Origin: an uncultured Pelagibacteraceae bacterium
Lineage (GTDB): Bacteria > Pseudomonadota > Alphaproteobacteria > Pelagibacterales > Pelagibacteraceae
DNA: 34,607 nt
Reading direction: 5' to 3'
Assembly (NCBI GenBank): GCA_902602655.1
Contig: CACKRM010000008.1
Span: 1 to 34,607, forward strand
Within the stretch, counting starts at the first letter, position 1. Every line of letters begins with the position of its first letter. Positions 16,918-26,429 of the stretch are shown here, piece by piece. The notes beneath the pieces were generated by a model. The model was not told where the DNA came from. It worked only from the letters and a program-made list of their open reading frames with translations, and did not search any database. A program made the translations under genes and the position numbers.

Positions 16918-18563
16918 TTAAACTCGCTTTTTTTATATATTTCATAAATATTATAAGAATGTAATTCAAAACTCTCTATTTTTTTAAAATTACTGGGAAT
17001 ATCATATTTATTGTTGAAATTTTTATCAACCTCACTTATGAAGTTTGTGAAAAGATAATCAGATTCCTGGTAATTTTGGCCTACAAAAAGTAATTTTTCT
17101 CTATCATTTTTGCTTAACAGAGCCGAACTTCTTTCCAAAGGGTACCACGCAGCGACACTAATTTTAATATTTTTTTTACTCTTTTCCTCTTTTTTAATAA
17201 TCTCATCCAAAGCTTTTTTCCCAGTTAATCCCCAATAATCAGCTTCAAATTTATTACTAAATATTTTGTTACCTATAGTATTGAAATATGTGTTTTGATA
17301 AGGATGGTAATATGAAATTTGGTAAATAATAAAAAAAAGATAGGTGCTTATAAGTAAGTAAAAAAATTTTTTTTTATCTTTTTTTATTTTAATAAGTATC
17401 AAATAAGAACCATAAACTGCAAAGTATATTATAAAAATATTTAAAAAAAAAGTTTGCCTCCAACCGGTATAAAGTAAAACACCTGAAAATGTTAGATAAA
17501 ATAAGAATCCAGTCAAATTAAAAAAAACAAAAAAATCTTTTTTTTCACTTATACTAGACCATAAATCATTTCTATTTGAATTTTTTTCAATTTTGAAAAA
17601 TTTAAGTAAGGTCCTTTTAAACTTTGTGGTGTAACCAAATAAAAATAAAATTAAATATAAAACTGGTGTTGTGATAATAATCCATGTTAACGTGTAGTGC
17701 ATTGGTAGAAATTTAACACTCAGGTATTCTCCATTAAAAAAAGTTTTTATTCCTAGTGGTGCATCTGAAAAATACTTAAAAGCTAACACTAAATTATTAA
17801 GAGTATCTTCCCAAATTGCAGGCCACAAAAGAAATGTAAACAAACAATATAGTATTACAAAAATTACTAAAGGTTTTATGACTTCAATTTTTTTCTGATT
17901 AGAATCAAGAAGAATCAACATTATAAATGAAATGGGAAAAAAAATTCCTAAAATCCTACTAGCGGTTGATAATGCAGAAAAAAAAGCGAATATTATTAAA
18001 TTTTTGTAATTAGATTTATCTATTGCAACAAAGCAATAATATAAAGCTATAGAACAAATTGAGAGAAAAATTATATCTTTATTGTTAAAAAAACTATGTC
18101 CATAAATTCTTGGAGATAAAACATAAAATAAAGTTCCTATTAATGCTAAGTCATAATTTTTGAATCGATTTAATATTAATTTAAAAAAATAAATAGAACT
18201 TATAAAGAAAATCAAAAAATTTAGTATATGTCTGAGATAAAAGTAGTCTCTTGGGTCTTTTATTTCAAAAATAACTTCTGTTAATGCTAAAGGTAAATCA
18301 AAAACAATACCATAATATGGGTGGTTCTCAGGATGAGGTACTGTAAAACCTGAATAACCCGTTTTAAGATTTACTGCTTCTTTAAATTCTTCAAAACCAA
18401 AAGTTTTTAAAACATATTCTAACCAGTAAAATCCACTCAGTCTGTGGAATTCCTCATCGATTGATATGCCATAATCTTTAAATGTAAAAATTCCAAAAAA
18501 AAGAAATAAGGAAAATAGAGCAAAAGCTATTATAAAAGTTATATTTTTAATATATTTAGGCAA
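16914..18563 (-). CDS. GT39/PMT-like membrane glycosyltransferase
   Basis: This 549-residue polytopic protein has the hallmarks of GT-C enzymes of the PMT/ArnT type: an N-terminal span (7-27), a first periplasmic loop with an acidic motif (DYGISIDEEFHR, 30-41), roughly ten more spans, a second loop with HSFFNNKDIIFL (about 155-166, the family NKD motif) and a soluble C-terminal domain beginning around residue 425. Such proteins move a sugar from a polyprenyl-phosphate carrier to a lipid, glycan or protein on the outer face of the inner membrane. The start is TTG at 18563, since no in-frame ATG lies near the first membrane span. It is followed by the 85-residue gene with a 4-base overlap. The acceptor is unknown. 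Confidence 0.82.
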   Translation of the reverse strand: MPKYIKNITFIIAFALFSLFLFFGIFTFKDYGISIDEEFHRLSGFYWLEYVLKTFGFEEFKEAVNLKTGYSGFTVPHPENHPYYGIVFDLPLALTEVIFEIKDPRDYFYLRHILNFLIFFISSIYFFKLILNRFKNYDLALIGTLFYVLSPRIYGHSFFNNKDIIFLSICSIALYYCFVAIDKSNYKNLIIFAFFSALSTASRILGIFFPISFIMLILLDSNQKKIEVIKPLVIFVILYCLFTFLLWPAIWEDTLNNLVLAFKYFSDAPLGIKTFFNGEYLSVKFLPMHYTLTWIIITTPVLYLILFLFGYTTKFKRTLLKFFKIEKNSNRNDLWSSISEKKDFFVFFNLTGFLFYLTFSGVLLYTGWRQTFFLNIFIIYFAVYGSYLILIKIKKDKKKFFYLLISTYLFFIIYQISYYHPYQNTYFNTIGNKIFSNKFEADYWGLTGKKALDEIIKKEEKSKKNIKISVAAWYPLERSSALLSKNDREKLLFVGQNYQESDYLFTNFISEVDKNFNNKYDIPSNFKKIESFELHSYNIYEIYKKSEFK

Positions 18564-18676
18564 AATAAGATTATATTACTAATATTCAAAATTACTATTA
18601 TTTTTAAAACACATATTCAATTAAATTAATAATGCGAGATTGTATAAAAAACTATATAAAATTTGATAAATAAATA
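18564..18676. promoter_or_regulatory. divergent intergenic region between membrane glycosyltransferase and sucC
   Basis: At 113 bases this is the longest gene-free stretch of the window and must hold a promoter in each direction. On the minus strand a perfect TATAAT lies at 18575-18570, 6 bases before the TTG start, without a good -35. On the plus strand two TATAAA boxes lie at 18643-18648 and 18655-18660, each with only a half-matching -35. No Shine-Dalgarno sequence precedes sucC. No tRNA, riboswitch-like structure or inverted repeat was found. Confidence 0.35.
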
Positions 18677-19837
18677 ATGAATATTCACGAACACCAGGCA
18701 AAAGAGATTTTAAAAGAATATGGCGCGCCAGTTCCAAGGGGAATAGCTGTAACAGATTTAAACAACCTAGAAGATAAGCTTAGAAAAATTGATGCAAAAA
18801 CACTAGTTTTAAAAGCCCAGATACATGCTGGAGGTAGAGGCAAAGCTGGTGGAGTTAAATTAATTGAAAATAGAAAAAATTTGTTAAACGAAGCTAAATT
18901 GATGTTAAATAAGAAACTAGTAACACACCAGACAGGTCCCGAAGGCCGTCAAGTAAAAAGATTATATATTGAGGAAGCATCGGAGATTAAAGAAGAGTTT
19001 TATCTTTCATGTTTAGTAGATAGAGCAAGTTCAAAAATTGCATTTATAAGTAGTACTGAAGGAGGCACAGATATAGAAGCAATTGCTATAAAATATCCAA
19101 AAAAAATTTCCACTTCTTTAGTTGAACTAAATAATGAAATAAATGAAAAAGATATTTTAAAAATTACAAAGAACTTTAATTTTACGATTGATCAGGAAAA
19201 AGAAGCAAAAAAAATTATTCAAGCACTATATAAAATTTTAATTGAAAAAGATGCAACGTTAATTGAGATCAATCCACTTATTATAAATAAAAAAAATAAC
19301 TTAATTTGTTTAGATGCAAAAATGAATTTTGATGATAATGCAGTTTTTAGAAGACCTGAAATCTCAAAATTGAGAGATTTAAATGAAGAAGATCCAACAG
19401 AAATTGAAGCTAGCAAATTTGATTTATCCTATATTAAGCTTGATGGATCTATTGGTTGTATGGTTAATGGCGCTGGCTTAGCTATGGCAACTATGGATAT
19501 AATAAAACTTTATGGCGAAGAACCTGCAAACTTTTTAGACGTTGGAGGAGGCGCATCAAAAGAAAAAGTATCTGCAGCCTTTAAATTAATTTTATCAGAT
19601 AAAAATATAAAAGGAATATTAATAAATATTTTTGGTGGAATAATGAGATGTGATGTTTTAGCTCAAGGTCTAGTGGAAGCAGCGAAGGAAACAAATTTAA
19701 CAGTGCCACTAGTAGTAAGGTTAGCTGGAACAAACTTTGAAGAAGGAAATAAAATTTTAAAAGAGTCAGGATTAAAAATTGTACCTGCTAACGATTTAAA
19801 TGATGCAGCACAAAAAATTGTTAAAGCTATAAAATAA
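18677..19837 (+). CDS. sucC: succinyl-CoA synthetase beta subunit (ADP-forming)
   Basis: SucC is the ATP-grasp and succinate-binding subunit of succinyl-CoA synthetase, which makes ATP (or GTP) from succinyl-CoA. Evidence: MNIHEHQAKEILKEYGAPVP at the N-terminus, the ATP-grasp stretch KAQIHAGGRGKAGGVKL, EINPLIINKK with the metal-binding Glu/Asn, and the C-terminal flavodoxin-like part with GGIMRCDVLAQGLVEAA and RLAGTNFEEGNKIL. Length 386 is standard. The ATG is followed by sucD with no spacer (stop TAA directly before the sucD ATG). It is the first gene after the accessory block and so needs its own promoter in the 113-base gap. Confidence 0.98.
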   Translation: MNIHEHQAKEILKEYGAPVPRGIAVTDLNNLEDKLRKIDAKTLVLKAQIHAGGRGKAGGVKLIENRKNLLNEAKLMLNKKLVTHQTGPEGRQVKRLYIEEASEIKEEFYLSCLVDRASSKIAFISSTEGGTDIEAIAIKYPKKISTSLVELNNEINEKDILKITKNFNFTIDQEKEAKKIIQALYKILIEKDATLIEINPLIINKKNNLICLDAKMNFDDNAVFRRPEISKLRDLNEEDPTEIEASKFDLSYIKLDGSIGCMVNGAGLAMATMDIIKLYGEEPANFLDVGGGASKEKVSAAFKLILSDKNIKGILINIFGGIMRCDVLAQGLVEAAKETNLTVPLVVRLAGTNFEEGNKILKESGLKIVPANDLNDAAQKIVKAIK

Positions 19838-20713
19838 ATGTCTATTTTGGTTAATAAAAATACGAAAGTTATTTGTCAGGGTTTTACTGGAGCACACGGA
19901 ACCTTTCACTCTGAACAAGCTATAAAATACAAAACTAAAATTGTGGGAGGAGTTACTCCAAAAAAAGGAGGTCAAACGCACCTAAATCTGCCAGTATTTA
20001 ATACTGTTATGGAAGCAAAACAAAAAACGGAAGCGCAAGCAACAATGATTTATGTTCCAGCTAAATTTGCCGCGGAAGCTATAATTGAAGCAATTGATGC
20101 TAAAATGGAGTTAATAGTTTGTATAACCGAAGGGATACCAATTATAGACATGCTAAAAGTTAAAAAAAAACTTTTAAATAGCAAAAGTAGATTGATAGGA
20201 CCTAATTGTCCTGGAATTATAACTCCTGAAGAATGCAAAATTGGAATTATGCCAGGAAATATTCACAAAAAGGGCTCAGTTGGAATAATATCTAGATCTG
20301 GAACTCTTACATATGAAGCTGTAGCTCAAACAACAAATAATGGAATGGGTCAATCTACATGTGTAGGTATAGGAGGTGACCCAATTAATGGAACAAATTT
20401 CATTGATTGTTTAGAATTATTTCTAAATGACAAAGATACTGAATCTATAATAATGATCGGTGAAATAGGTGGTTCAGCAGAAGAAGAAGCGTGTGAGTTT
20501 ATTAAAAGATCAAAAATAAAAAAACCTATTGTAGGATTTATTGCAGGCTTGACTGCTCCTAAAGGAAGGAGAATGGGGCATGCGGGCGCCATAATATCAG
20601 GAGGTAAAGGAGGCGCAGAAGACAAGATAGAAATGATGAAATCCGTTGGTATAACGATTTCAAAATCACCCGGTGATATAGGTAAAACACTTTTTGAAAA
20701 ACTAAATGGTTGA
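19838..20713 (+). CDS. sucD: succinyl-CoA synthetase alpha subunit
   Basis: SucD binds CoA and carries the phosphohistidine intermediate. Visible signs are the CoA-binding N-terminal part ([27 protein letters not shown]), [20 protein letters not shown], the Gly-rich [11 protein letters not shown], and the phosphorylated histidine H248 in [18 protein letters not shown]. Length 291 is normal. It directly follows sucC and is 31 bases before sucA. Adjacent sucC-sucD-sucA-sucB order is common in alphaproteobacteria. Confidence 0.98.
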   Translation: MSILVNKNTKVICQGFTGAHGTFHSEQAIKYKTKIVGGVTPKKGGQTHLNLPVFNTVMEAKQKTEAQATMIYVPAKFAAEAIIEAIDAKMELIVCITEGIPIIDMLKVKKKLLNSKSRLIGPNCPGIITPEECKIGIMPGNIHKKGSVGIISRSGTLTYEAVAQTTNNGMGQSTCVGIGGDPINGTNFIDCLELFLNDKDTESIIMIGEIGGSAEEEACEFIKRSKIKKPIVGFIAGLTAPKGRRMGHAGAIISGGKGGAEDKIEMMKSVGITISKSPGDIGKTLFEKLNG

Positions 20714-20744
20714 TTTTCTAAAATTTGTGTTAAAATAAATTAAA

Positions 20745-23639
20745 ATGTCGTCTTTTAAAGATAATAACACCTACAAAAAAACTTCATTTCTACAAGGTAG
20801 CAATACTTCATTTATTGAAGAATTTTATTTAGATTATTTATCAAATCCTAGCAAACTACCCGAGGATTGGAGACTTTTTTTTGATGGATTAAATGAAAAT
20901 AAAGAAATTATATCAAAGGACCTAACTGGTCCTAGTTGGTCCCCAAACAAAAAAAAAAAGATTGAAATAGAAAATATTATAAAAAGTCCTCAAGAAGAAA
21001 AAGATTTGGATAATGACACAGATCTAGCTGACAGAAATGCTAAAGACTCGATTAGAGCAATCATGTTAGTAAGAGCTTTTCGTATTAGAGGTCATTTGAT
21101 TGCAAATCTTGATCCTCTAGGAATTCAAAAAAAGAATGAACATCCAGAATTAAAACCTGAAACTTACGGATTTAAAACCCAAGACTACGACAGAAAAATA
21201 TCTTTAGATGGTGTCCTTGGTTATCAAAAAGCCACCCTAAGAGAAATTTTAAATTTATTAAAAAAAACATATTGTTCAACTATAGGTTATGAGTATATGC
21301 ACATGAGCGATCCGGACGAAAAAGCATGGATCAGAGATAGGGTTGAAGGCGAGGAAAAAGGCGTAAAATTTACGGAAAACGGGAAAAGAGCAATATTAAA
21401 TAAGATTATCGAGGCTGAAGGCTTTGAAAAATTTTTGCACATCAAATTTATTGGTACCAAAAGATTTGGTTTGGACGGAGGTGAGTCTTTAATTCCCGCT
21501 TTAGAACAAATTATTAAAAGAGGAGGTAATTTAGGTGCTAAAGAAATTAAAATTGGTATGCCACACAGGGGTAGGCTAAATGTTTTAGCAAATGTTTTAA
21601 GAAAACCATTCAAAGCTATATTTAGTGAATTTTTTGGAAAAAGTGTTTTGTCAAAAAAAGATTTCGAAGGAGATGTTAAATATCACCTAGGAGCTTCATC
21701 TAACAGAGAATTTGATAAAAATTTAGTTCATATAAGCTTAACAGATAACCCTTCGCATCTAGAAGCAGTAAACCCTGTTGTTTTGGGTCAAGCTAGAGCA
21801 AAACAGTTTTTTCATAATGATCGTCAGAGAAAAAAAGTTATTCCCGTTCTTCTTCACGGAGACGCAGCTTTTGCCGGACAAGGCGTTGTGGCTGAATGTT
21901 TTGCAATGTCGGGTCTACCAGGACACAATATAGGAGGCACCATTCACATCATTGTCAACAACCAAATAGGTTTTACTACTGCACCAAGATTTGCACGCTC
22001 TTCGCCCTACCCGTCAGATGTGGCTAAACTAGCTCAAGCTCCAATATTTCATGTTAATGGTGATGATCCAGAGGCAGTTGTTCATTGTGCAAAAATTGCT
22101 ACTGAGTTTAGACAAAAATTTAATAGAGACGTTGTTATAGACATGGTTTGCTATAGAAGATTTGGTCATAACGAAGGTGATGAACCATCTTTTACTCAAC
22201 CTTTAATGTACAAAAAAATAAAAAAACAACCAACTACTCTTGATATTTATGGAAAAAAAATAGTCAGTGAAAGTCTTCACTCTAGTAATGAAATTACACA
22301 AAAAAAAAATGATTTTAAAAAGTTTTTAGAGAAGGAGTTCGAATTATCTAAAAACTACAAATCTGATCTTACTTGGTATGAAGGAGTTTGGTCTAGATTT
22401 AAACCTGAGCCAGGTAAGGATAAAAGAGGAGTGAGCGGGGTTGATAAAAAAGACATAATTCAAATTGGTAAAAAAATAACTTCAATACCAAATAATTTTA
22501 ACATTCACAAAACTTTAAGAAAAATATTCGATAACAAATATAAAATGTTTTCTGAAAATGCACCTTTGGATTGGTCTACTGCTGAAACTTTAGCTTTTGC
22601 CACTCTTCTTGAAGAAGGATTTCCGGTTCGTCTTTCAGGACAAGACTCAGGTAGAGGAACTTTTAGTCAAAGACATTCTGTTTTGAGAAATCAAGATGAT
22701 CATAAAAGATATATACCGTTAAATAATATTTCAAAAAAACAAAAAAAATTTGAAATAATTGATAGTCTTTTATCAGAATTAGCTGTTTTAGGTTTTGAGT
22801 ATGGTTATTCATTGTCTGAACCAAAAGCCCTAGTTCTTTGGGAGGCTCAATTTGGAGATTTTGCTAATGGCGCCCAGGTAATAATAGATCAGTTTATAAC
22901 TTCAAGTGAATTTAAATGGGGAAGAGCAAGTGGACTTGTAATGTTATTACCACACGGATACGAAGGCCAAGGACCCGAGCACTCATCCGCAAGGTTGGAA
23001 AGATTTTTACAAATGTGTGCCGGTGAAAATATTCAAGTTGTTAACTGTACTACCCCAGCTAACTATTTCCATGTATTAAGAAGACAAATGCACCGAGATT
23101 TTAGGAAACCACTAATAGTAATGACTCCAAAGTCTCTTTTACGTCATAAAAAATGTATTTCATACTTAGATGATTTTACCAAAAAGAACACATTTCATAG
23201 AATTTTAGAAGATCATTCGTACGAAAAAAATAGCAGCTTAATTAAATTAAAAAAAGAGACAAAAATTGAAAAGGTAGTTATTTGCTCTGGAAAAATCTAT
23301 TTTGATTTACTTGAGGCAAGAGAAAAAGCAAAAAATGATAAGGTTGTGTTTGTAAGAATTGAACAACTTTATCCATTTCCAGCTAAAACTTTAGCCAAAG
23401 CTATAAAAAAATACAAAAATGCAAGTTTCATTTGGTGTCAAGAAGAGCCGAAAAATATGGGCGCATGGAATACAATGAGAAATTATATAGACAGAACCCT
23501 CGAAATTATTAAAAGAAGAGATGAAAAAGTGAATTATATAGGCAGAAAACCGTCTTCTTCAACTGCGACTGGAAATTTAAATAAACATCTTGCACAACAA
23601 AAAGAAATATTAGAAAAGGTAGTTGGTAAGCTAGATTAA
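20745..23639 (+). CDS. sucA: 2-oxoglutarate dehydrogenase E1 component
   Basis: SucA is the thiamine-diphosphate-dependent decarboxylase of the 2-oxoglutarate dehydrogenase complex. It begins with the short E1o N-terminal helix ([20 protein letters not shown], about 22-41) that contacts E2. The core shows [13 protein letters not shown], the TPP/Mg site [14 protein letters not shown] (H371, D373), [32 protein letters not shown] and, in the C-terminal half, [18 protein letters not shown] and [22 protein letters not shown]. Length 964 is close to the usual 930-1000. Two long A-tracts (A11 at 20949-20959, A10 at 22300-22309) are within the coding sequence. The stop shares one base with the sucB start. 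Confidence 0.98.
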   Translation: MSSFKDNNTYKKTSFLQGSNTSFIEEFYLDYLSNPSKLPEDWRLFFDGLNENKEIISKDLTGPSWSPNKKKKIEIENIIKSPQEEKDLDNDTDLADRNAKDSIRAIMLVRAFRIRGHLIANLDPLGIQKKNEHPELKPETYGFKTQDYDRKISLDGVLGYQKATLREILNLLKKTYCSTIGYEYMHMSDPDEKAWIRDRVEGEEKGVKFTENGKRAILNKIIEAEGFEKFLHIKFIGTKRFGLDGGESLIPALEQIIKRGGNLGAKEIKIGMPHRGRLNVLANVLRKPFKAIFSEFFGKSVLSKKDFEGDVKYHLGASSNREFDKNLVHISLTDNPSHLEAVNPVVLGQARAKQFFHNDRQRKKVIPVLLHGDAAFAGQGVVAECFAMSGLPGHNIGGTIHIIVNNQIGFTTAPRFARSSPYPSDVAKLAQAPIFHVNGDDPEAVVHCAKIATEFRQKFNRDVVIDMVCYRRFGHNEGDEPSFTQPLMYKKIKKQPTTLDIYGKKIVSESLHSSNEITQKKNDFKKFLEKEFELSKNYKSDLTWYEGVWSRFKPEPGKDKRGVSGVDKKDIIQIGKKITSIPNNFNIHKTLRKIFDNKYKMFSENAPLDWSTAETLAFATLLEEGFPVRLSGQDSGRGTFSQRHSVLRNQDDHKRYIPLNNISKKQKKFEIIDSLLSELAVLGFEYGYSLSEPKALVLWEAQFGDFANGAQVIIDQFITSSEFKWGRASGLVMLLPHGYEGQGPEHSSARLERFLQMCAGENIQVVNCTTPANYFHVLRRQMHRDFRKPLIVMTPKSLLRHKKCISYLDDFTKKNTFHRILEDHSYEKNSSLIKLKKETKIEKVVICSGKIYFDLLEAREKAKNDKVVFVRIEQLYPFPAKTLAKAIKKYKNASFIWCQEEPKNMGAWNTMRNYIDRTLEIIKRRDEKVNYIGRKPSSSTATGNLNKHLAQQKEILEKVVGKLD

Positions 23640-24988
23640 TGTCAGATAAAATATTAGTTCCAACTTTAGGCGAATCAGTAACAGAAGCTACTGTTTCTAA
23701 ATGGTTAAAAAACCAAGGAGACAAAGTTGTATCTGATGAACCATTAGTTGAATTAGAGACAGATAAAGTAAACGTTGAAGTTCCTTCACCCTCCAACGGA
23801 GTATTAGAAAATATTTCAGTGAAAGAAGGTGAAACGGTTAATGTTGGTGCAATTTTAGGATCAGTTGGCTCATCTAAAAAAAATGAAAATATTAATTTAA
23901 AAGAAGAAAAAACTTATTCACCCCCTCCTAAGAAAGAAAATATTAAAGAAAAAAATATTAAAGCAAAAGCAGAACCGTTTGTACTAAAGGATGAAAAAGT
24001 TTCTAGAAATTTAGAATATAGTCAGCCTCTAGTTTTAGAAGAGATGGAGGATAACATTAGTGAGAAAGGAATTGCTGAGGAACCTCTTGTTCTTAATAAT
24101 GTTCACAATGAATTAAAAAAACCTGACAACAAAAAAATTTTATCTCCTGCTGCAAGAAAAATGGCAGAAGAGTCTAAAATAGATTTAGAACAGGTTTCAG
24201 GCACAGGGAAGAATGGTGTTATTTTAAAAGAAGATCTTATGAGTTTAATGGGCGCAAAACCAAAAGCCTCAGAGCGCAAGTCCACTCATGGACCTGAAGA
24301 AAGAGTAAAAATGACTAGATTGCGAATGACTATAGCCAAAAGATTAAAAGAAGCTCAAGATAATGCTGCTATGTTAACTACTTTTAATGAAGTGGATATG
24401 CAAGAAGTAGTGAACATGAAAAATAATTACAAGGAAGACTTTCAGAGTAAATATGGTGTGAAATTAGGATTTATGTCTTTTTTTGTAAAGTCTTGCGTAA
24501 TAGGACTAAAAAATTTTCCAGCAGTTAACGCTGAAATTCAGCAGGATGAAATAGTATACAAAAACTATTATAACATTAGCATAGCAGTGGGCACAGATAG
24601 AGGATTAGTTGTTCCAGTTTTAAGAAATAGTGATGAGATGTCATTTGCGGAAATTGAAAAAAATATTTCAAACTTAAGTCAAAAGGCTAGGGAAGGAAAA
24701 ATTACAATTGAAGATCTTCAAGGTGGAACTTTTACAATTACCAATGGCGGAATATACGGATCAATGTTATCTACACCAATATTGAATCCACCTCAATCAG
24801 CAGTTTTAGGTATGCATAATATTATAGAGAGACCAGTCGTTATAAATGGAAATATAAGTATTAGACCTATGATGTATTTGGCTTTATCTTATGATCACCG
24901 AATTATTGATGGAAAAGAAGCAGTATCATTTTTAAAAACGATTAAAGATTGCTTAGAACAGCCTAAGAGACTTTTTCTTAACTTATAA
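23639..24988 (+). CDS. sucB: 2-oxoglutarate dehydrogenase E2 (dihydrolipoamide succinyltransferase)
   Basis: SucB forms the core of the 2-oxoglutarate dehydrogenase complex. Domain order: one lipoyl domain (1-75) with lipoyl-lysine K43 in [12 protein letters not shown]; a linker (about 78-165) rich in Lys/Glu/Pro; the peripheral-subunit-binding domain (about 168-203, [11 protein letters not shown]...[13 protein letters not shown]); a second short linker; and the acyltransferase domain (about 222-449) with catalytic H420 and D424 in [16 protein letters not shown]. The linker contains three similar pentapeptides, EPFVL (112-116), QPLVL (129-133) and EPLVL (148-152). Length 449 is somewhat longer than the E. 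coli protein (405), mostly in the linker. It overlaps sucA by one base (TAATG); lpd follows 5 bases after. Confidence 0.98.
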   Translation: MSDKILVPTLGESVTEATVSKWLKNQGDKVVSDEPLVELETDKVNVEVPSPSNGVLENISVKEGETVNVGAILGSVGSSKKNENINLKEEKTYSPPPKKENIKEKNIKAKAEPFVLKDEKVSRNLEYSQPLVLEEMEDNISEKGIAEEPLVLNNVHNELKKPDNKKILSPAARKMAEESKIDLEQVSGTGKNGVILKEDLMSLMGAKPKASERKSTHGPEERVKMTRLRMTIAKRLKEAQDNAAMLTTFNEVDMQEVVNMKNNYKEDFQSKYGVKLGFMSFFVKSCVIGLKNFPAVNAEIQQDEIVYKNYYNISIAVGTDRGLVVPVLRNSDEMSFAEIEKNISNLSQKAREGKITIEDLQGGTFTITNGGIYGSMLSTPILNPPQSAVLGMHNIIERPVVINGNISIRPMMYLALSYDHRIIDGKEAVSFLKTIKDCLEQPKRLFLNL

Positions 24989-24993
24989 ACTAA

Positions 24994-26400
24994 ATGGAAA
25001 ATAATTTTGATGTTATAGTTGTTGGAGGTGGACCCGGAGGTTACGTTTGTGCCATTCGAGCTGCTCAGTTGGGATTAAAAACAGCTTGCGTTGAGTCAAG
25101 AGGTTCTCTCGGTGGGACTTGTCTGAATGTAGGATGTATACCATCAAAAAGCTTATTAAATTTATCTAAGAATTACAGTATGGCAAGCAAGGAATTTGAT
25201 AATCTTGGGATTGAAACTGGAGGCATAAAGTTAAATCTTAAAAAGATGATGCTAAGTAAAGAGAAATCCATACAAGTTCTCACAAAAGGAGTAGAATTTT
25301 TATTCAAAAAAAATAAAGTAACATATATCAGAGGCAAAGGGGTATTATTTTCTAAAAACAATGTTGTAGTTTACGACGATAAAAATGTTAAAAAAAACTA
25401 TAATGCTAAAAATATAGTTATAGCTACGGGATCAACCCCAACATCAATACCTGGTATAAAAATAGATGAAAAAAATATTATTTCATCAACCGGCGCATTA
25501 TCGCTAAGTAAAGTTCCAAAAAGCTTATTGATAGTAGGAGGGGGCTATATCGGATTAGAAATGGGATCAGTATGGTCGAGACTTGGTACAGAAGTTACTG
25601 TTGTTGAATACTTGGATCATATAACTCCAGGAATGGATAAAGAAATTTCTAATGAGTTTAAAAAAATTCTTATGAAACAAGGATTTAAATTTAGATTAAA
25701 TTCAAAAGTTACTTCAACAAAATCTAAAAGCAATAGTGTTCTAGTTGAAATAGTAGATAATTCTAATTCAAAAAAAGAAACTATTGAAAGCGAAAAAGTT
25801 TTAGTGTCAGTTGGAAGAAAAGCTTACACGGAGGGACTTAATTTATCTAAAATAGGTATCAAGAGGGATACCAAAGGTAGAATAGAAGTAGATAAAAAAT
25901 TTCAAACTTCTACAGAAAATATTTATGCAATTGGAGATGTTATAAAAGGCCCAATGTTAGCGCATAAAGCCGAAGAAGAAGGGATTGCTGTAGCAGAGAT
26001 TTTAGCTGGTCAGGCTGGGCACGTTAATTATGACACTATTCCTGGGGTAATTTACACTTCACCCGAAGTTGCATATGTAGGAAAAACAGAAGAAGAATTA
26101 AAGAAAAATAAAATTGATTATAAGGTTGGAAAATTTCCTTTTATAGCCAATTCAAGAGCGAAAGTTAATAATGAAACTGACGGATTTGTAAAAATTTTAG
26201 CAGAGTCGAAAACAGACAAAGTCCTTGGAGTACATATAATTGGACCTCATAGTGGAGACATGATTGCAGAAATGACAATAGCAATGGAATTTGGAGCTAG
26301 CGCAGAGGATATTGCTAGAACTTGTCATGCTCACCCCACTTATACTGAAGCGATTAAAGAAGCAGCCTTATCTGTTGATAAAAGACCAATTCATTTTTAA
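24994..26400 (+). CDS. lpd: dihydrolipoyl dehydrogenase (E3)
   Basis: Lpd reoxidises the dihydrolipoyl groups of E2 with NAD+. It shows the FAD motif VIVVGGGPGGYVCAIRAAQLG (first part at 8-20), the redox disulfide C43/C48 in GGTCLNVGCIPSK, the NAD motif LLIVGGGYIGLEMGSVWSRLG, the second FAD stretch YAIGDVIKGPMLAHKAEEEG and the C-terminal HAHPTYTEAIKEAAL with active-site H447 and E452. Length 468 is standard. Its place directly after sucB dedicates it, at least by expression, to the 2-oxoglutarate complex; it may also serve other lipoyl complexes. It ends 29 bases before priA. Confidence 0.98.
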   Translation: MENNFDVIVVGGGPGGYVCAIRAAQLGLKTACVESRGSLGGTCLNVGCIPSKSLLNLSKNYSMASKEFDNLGIETGGIKLNLKKMMLSKEKSIQVLTKGVEFLFKKNKVTYIRGKGVLFSKNNVVVYDDKNVKKNYNAKNIVIATGSTPTSIPGIKIDEKNIISSTGALSLSKVPKSLLIVGGGYIGLEMGSVWSRLGTEVTVVEYLDHITPGMDKEISNEFKKILMKQGFKFRLNSKVTSTKSKSNSVLVEIVDNSNSKKETIESEKVLVSVGRKAYTEGLNLSKIGIKRDTKGRIEVDKKFQTSTENIYAIGDVIKGPMLAHKAEEEGIAVAEILAGQAGHVNYDTIPGVIYTSPEVAYVGKTEEELKKNKIDYKVGKFPFIANSRAKVNNETDGFVKILAESKTDKVLGVHIIGPHSGDMIAEMTIAMEFGASAEDIARTCHAHPTYTEAIKEAALSVDKRPIHF

Positions 26401-26429
26401 TTAATTTTTTTTTAATTACAATTGAACTT

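Noticed and set aside
11058-18676. Attachment sites, insertion sequences or tRNA at the borders of the accessory block
   Set aside because: No direct repeats, inverted repeats, transposase or integrase fragment or tRNA could be found by eye at either border.
20710-20736. Promoter for sucA (TTGATT and TAAAAT)
   Set aside because: The spacer is only 15 bases and the -35 box is inside the end of sucD; sucA is more simply read from the sucC transcript.
26398-26429. Terminator between lpd and priA
   Set aside because: Only short TTAATT palindromes and T runs, with no G-C pairs; not distinguishable from background.
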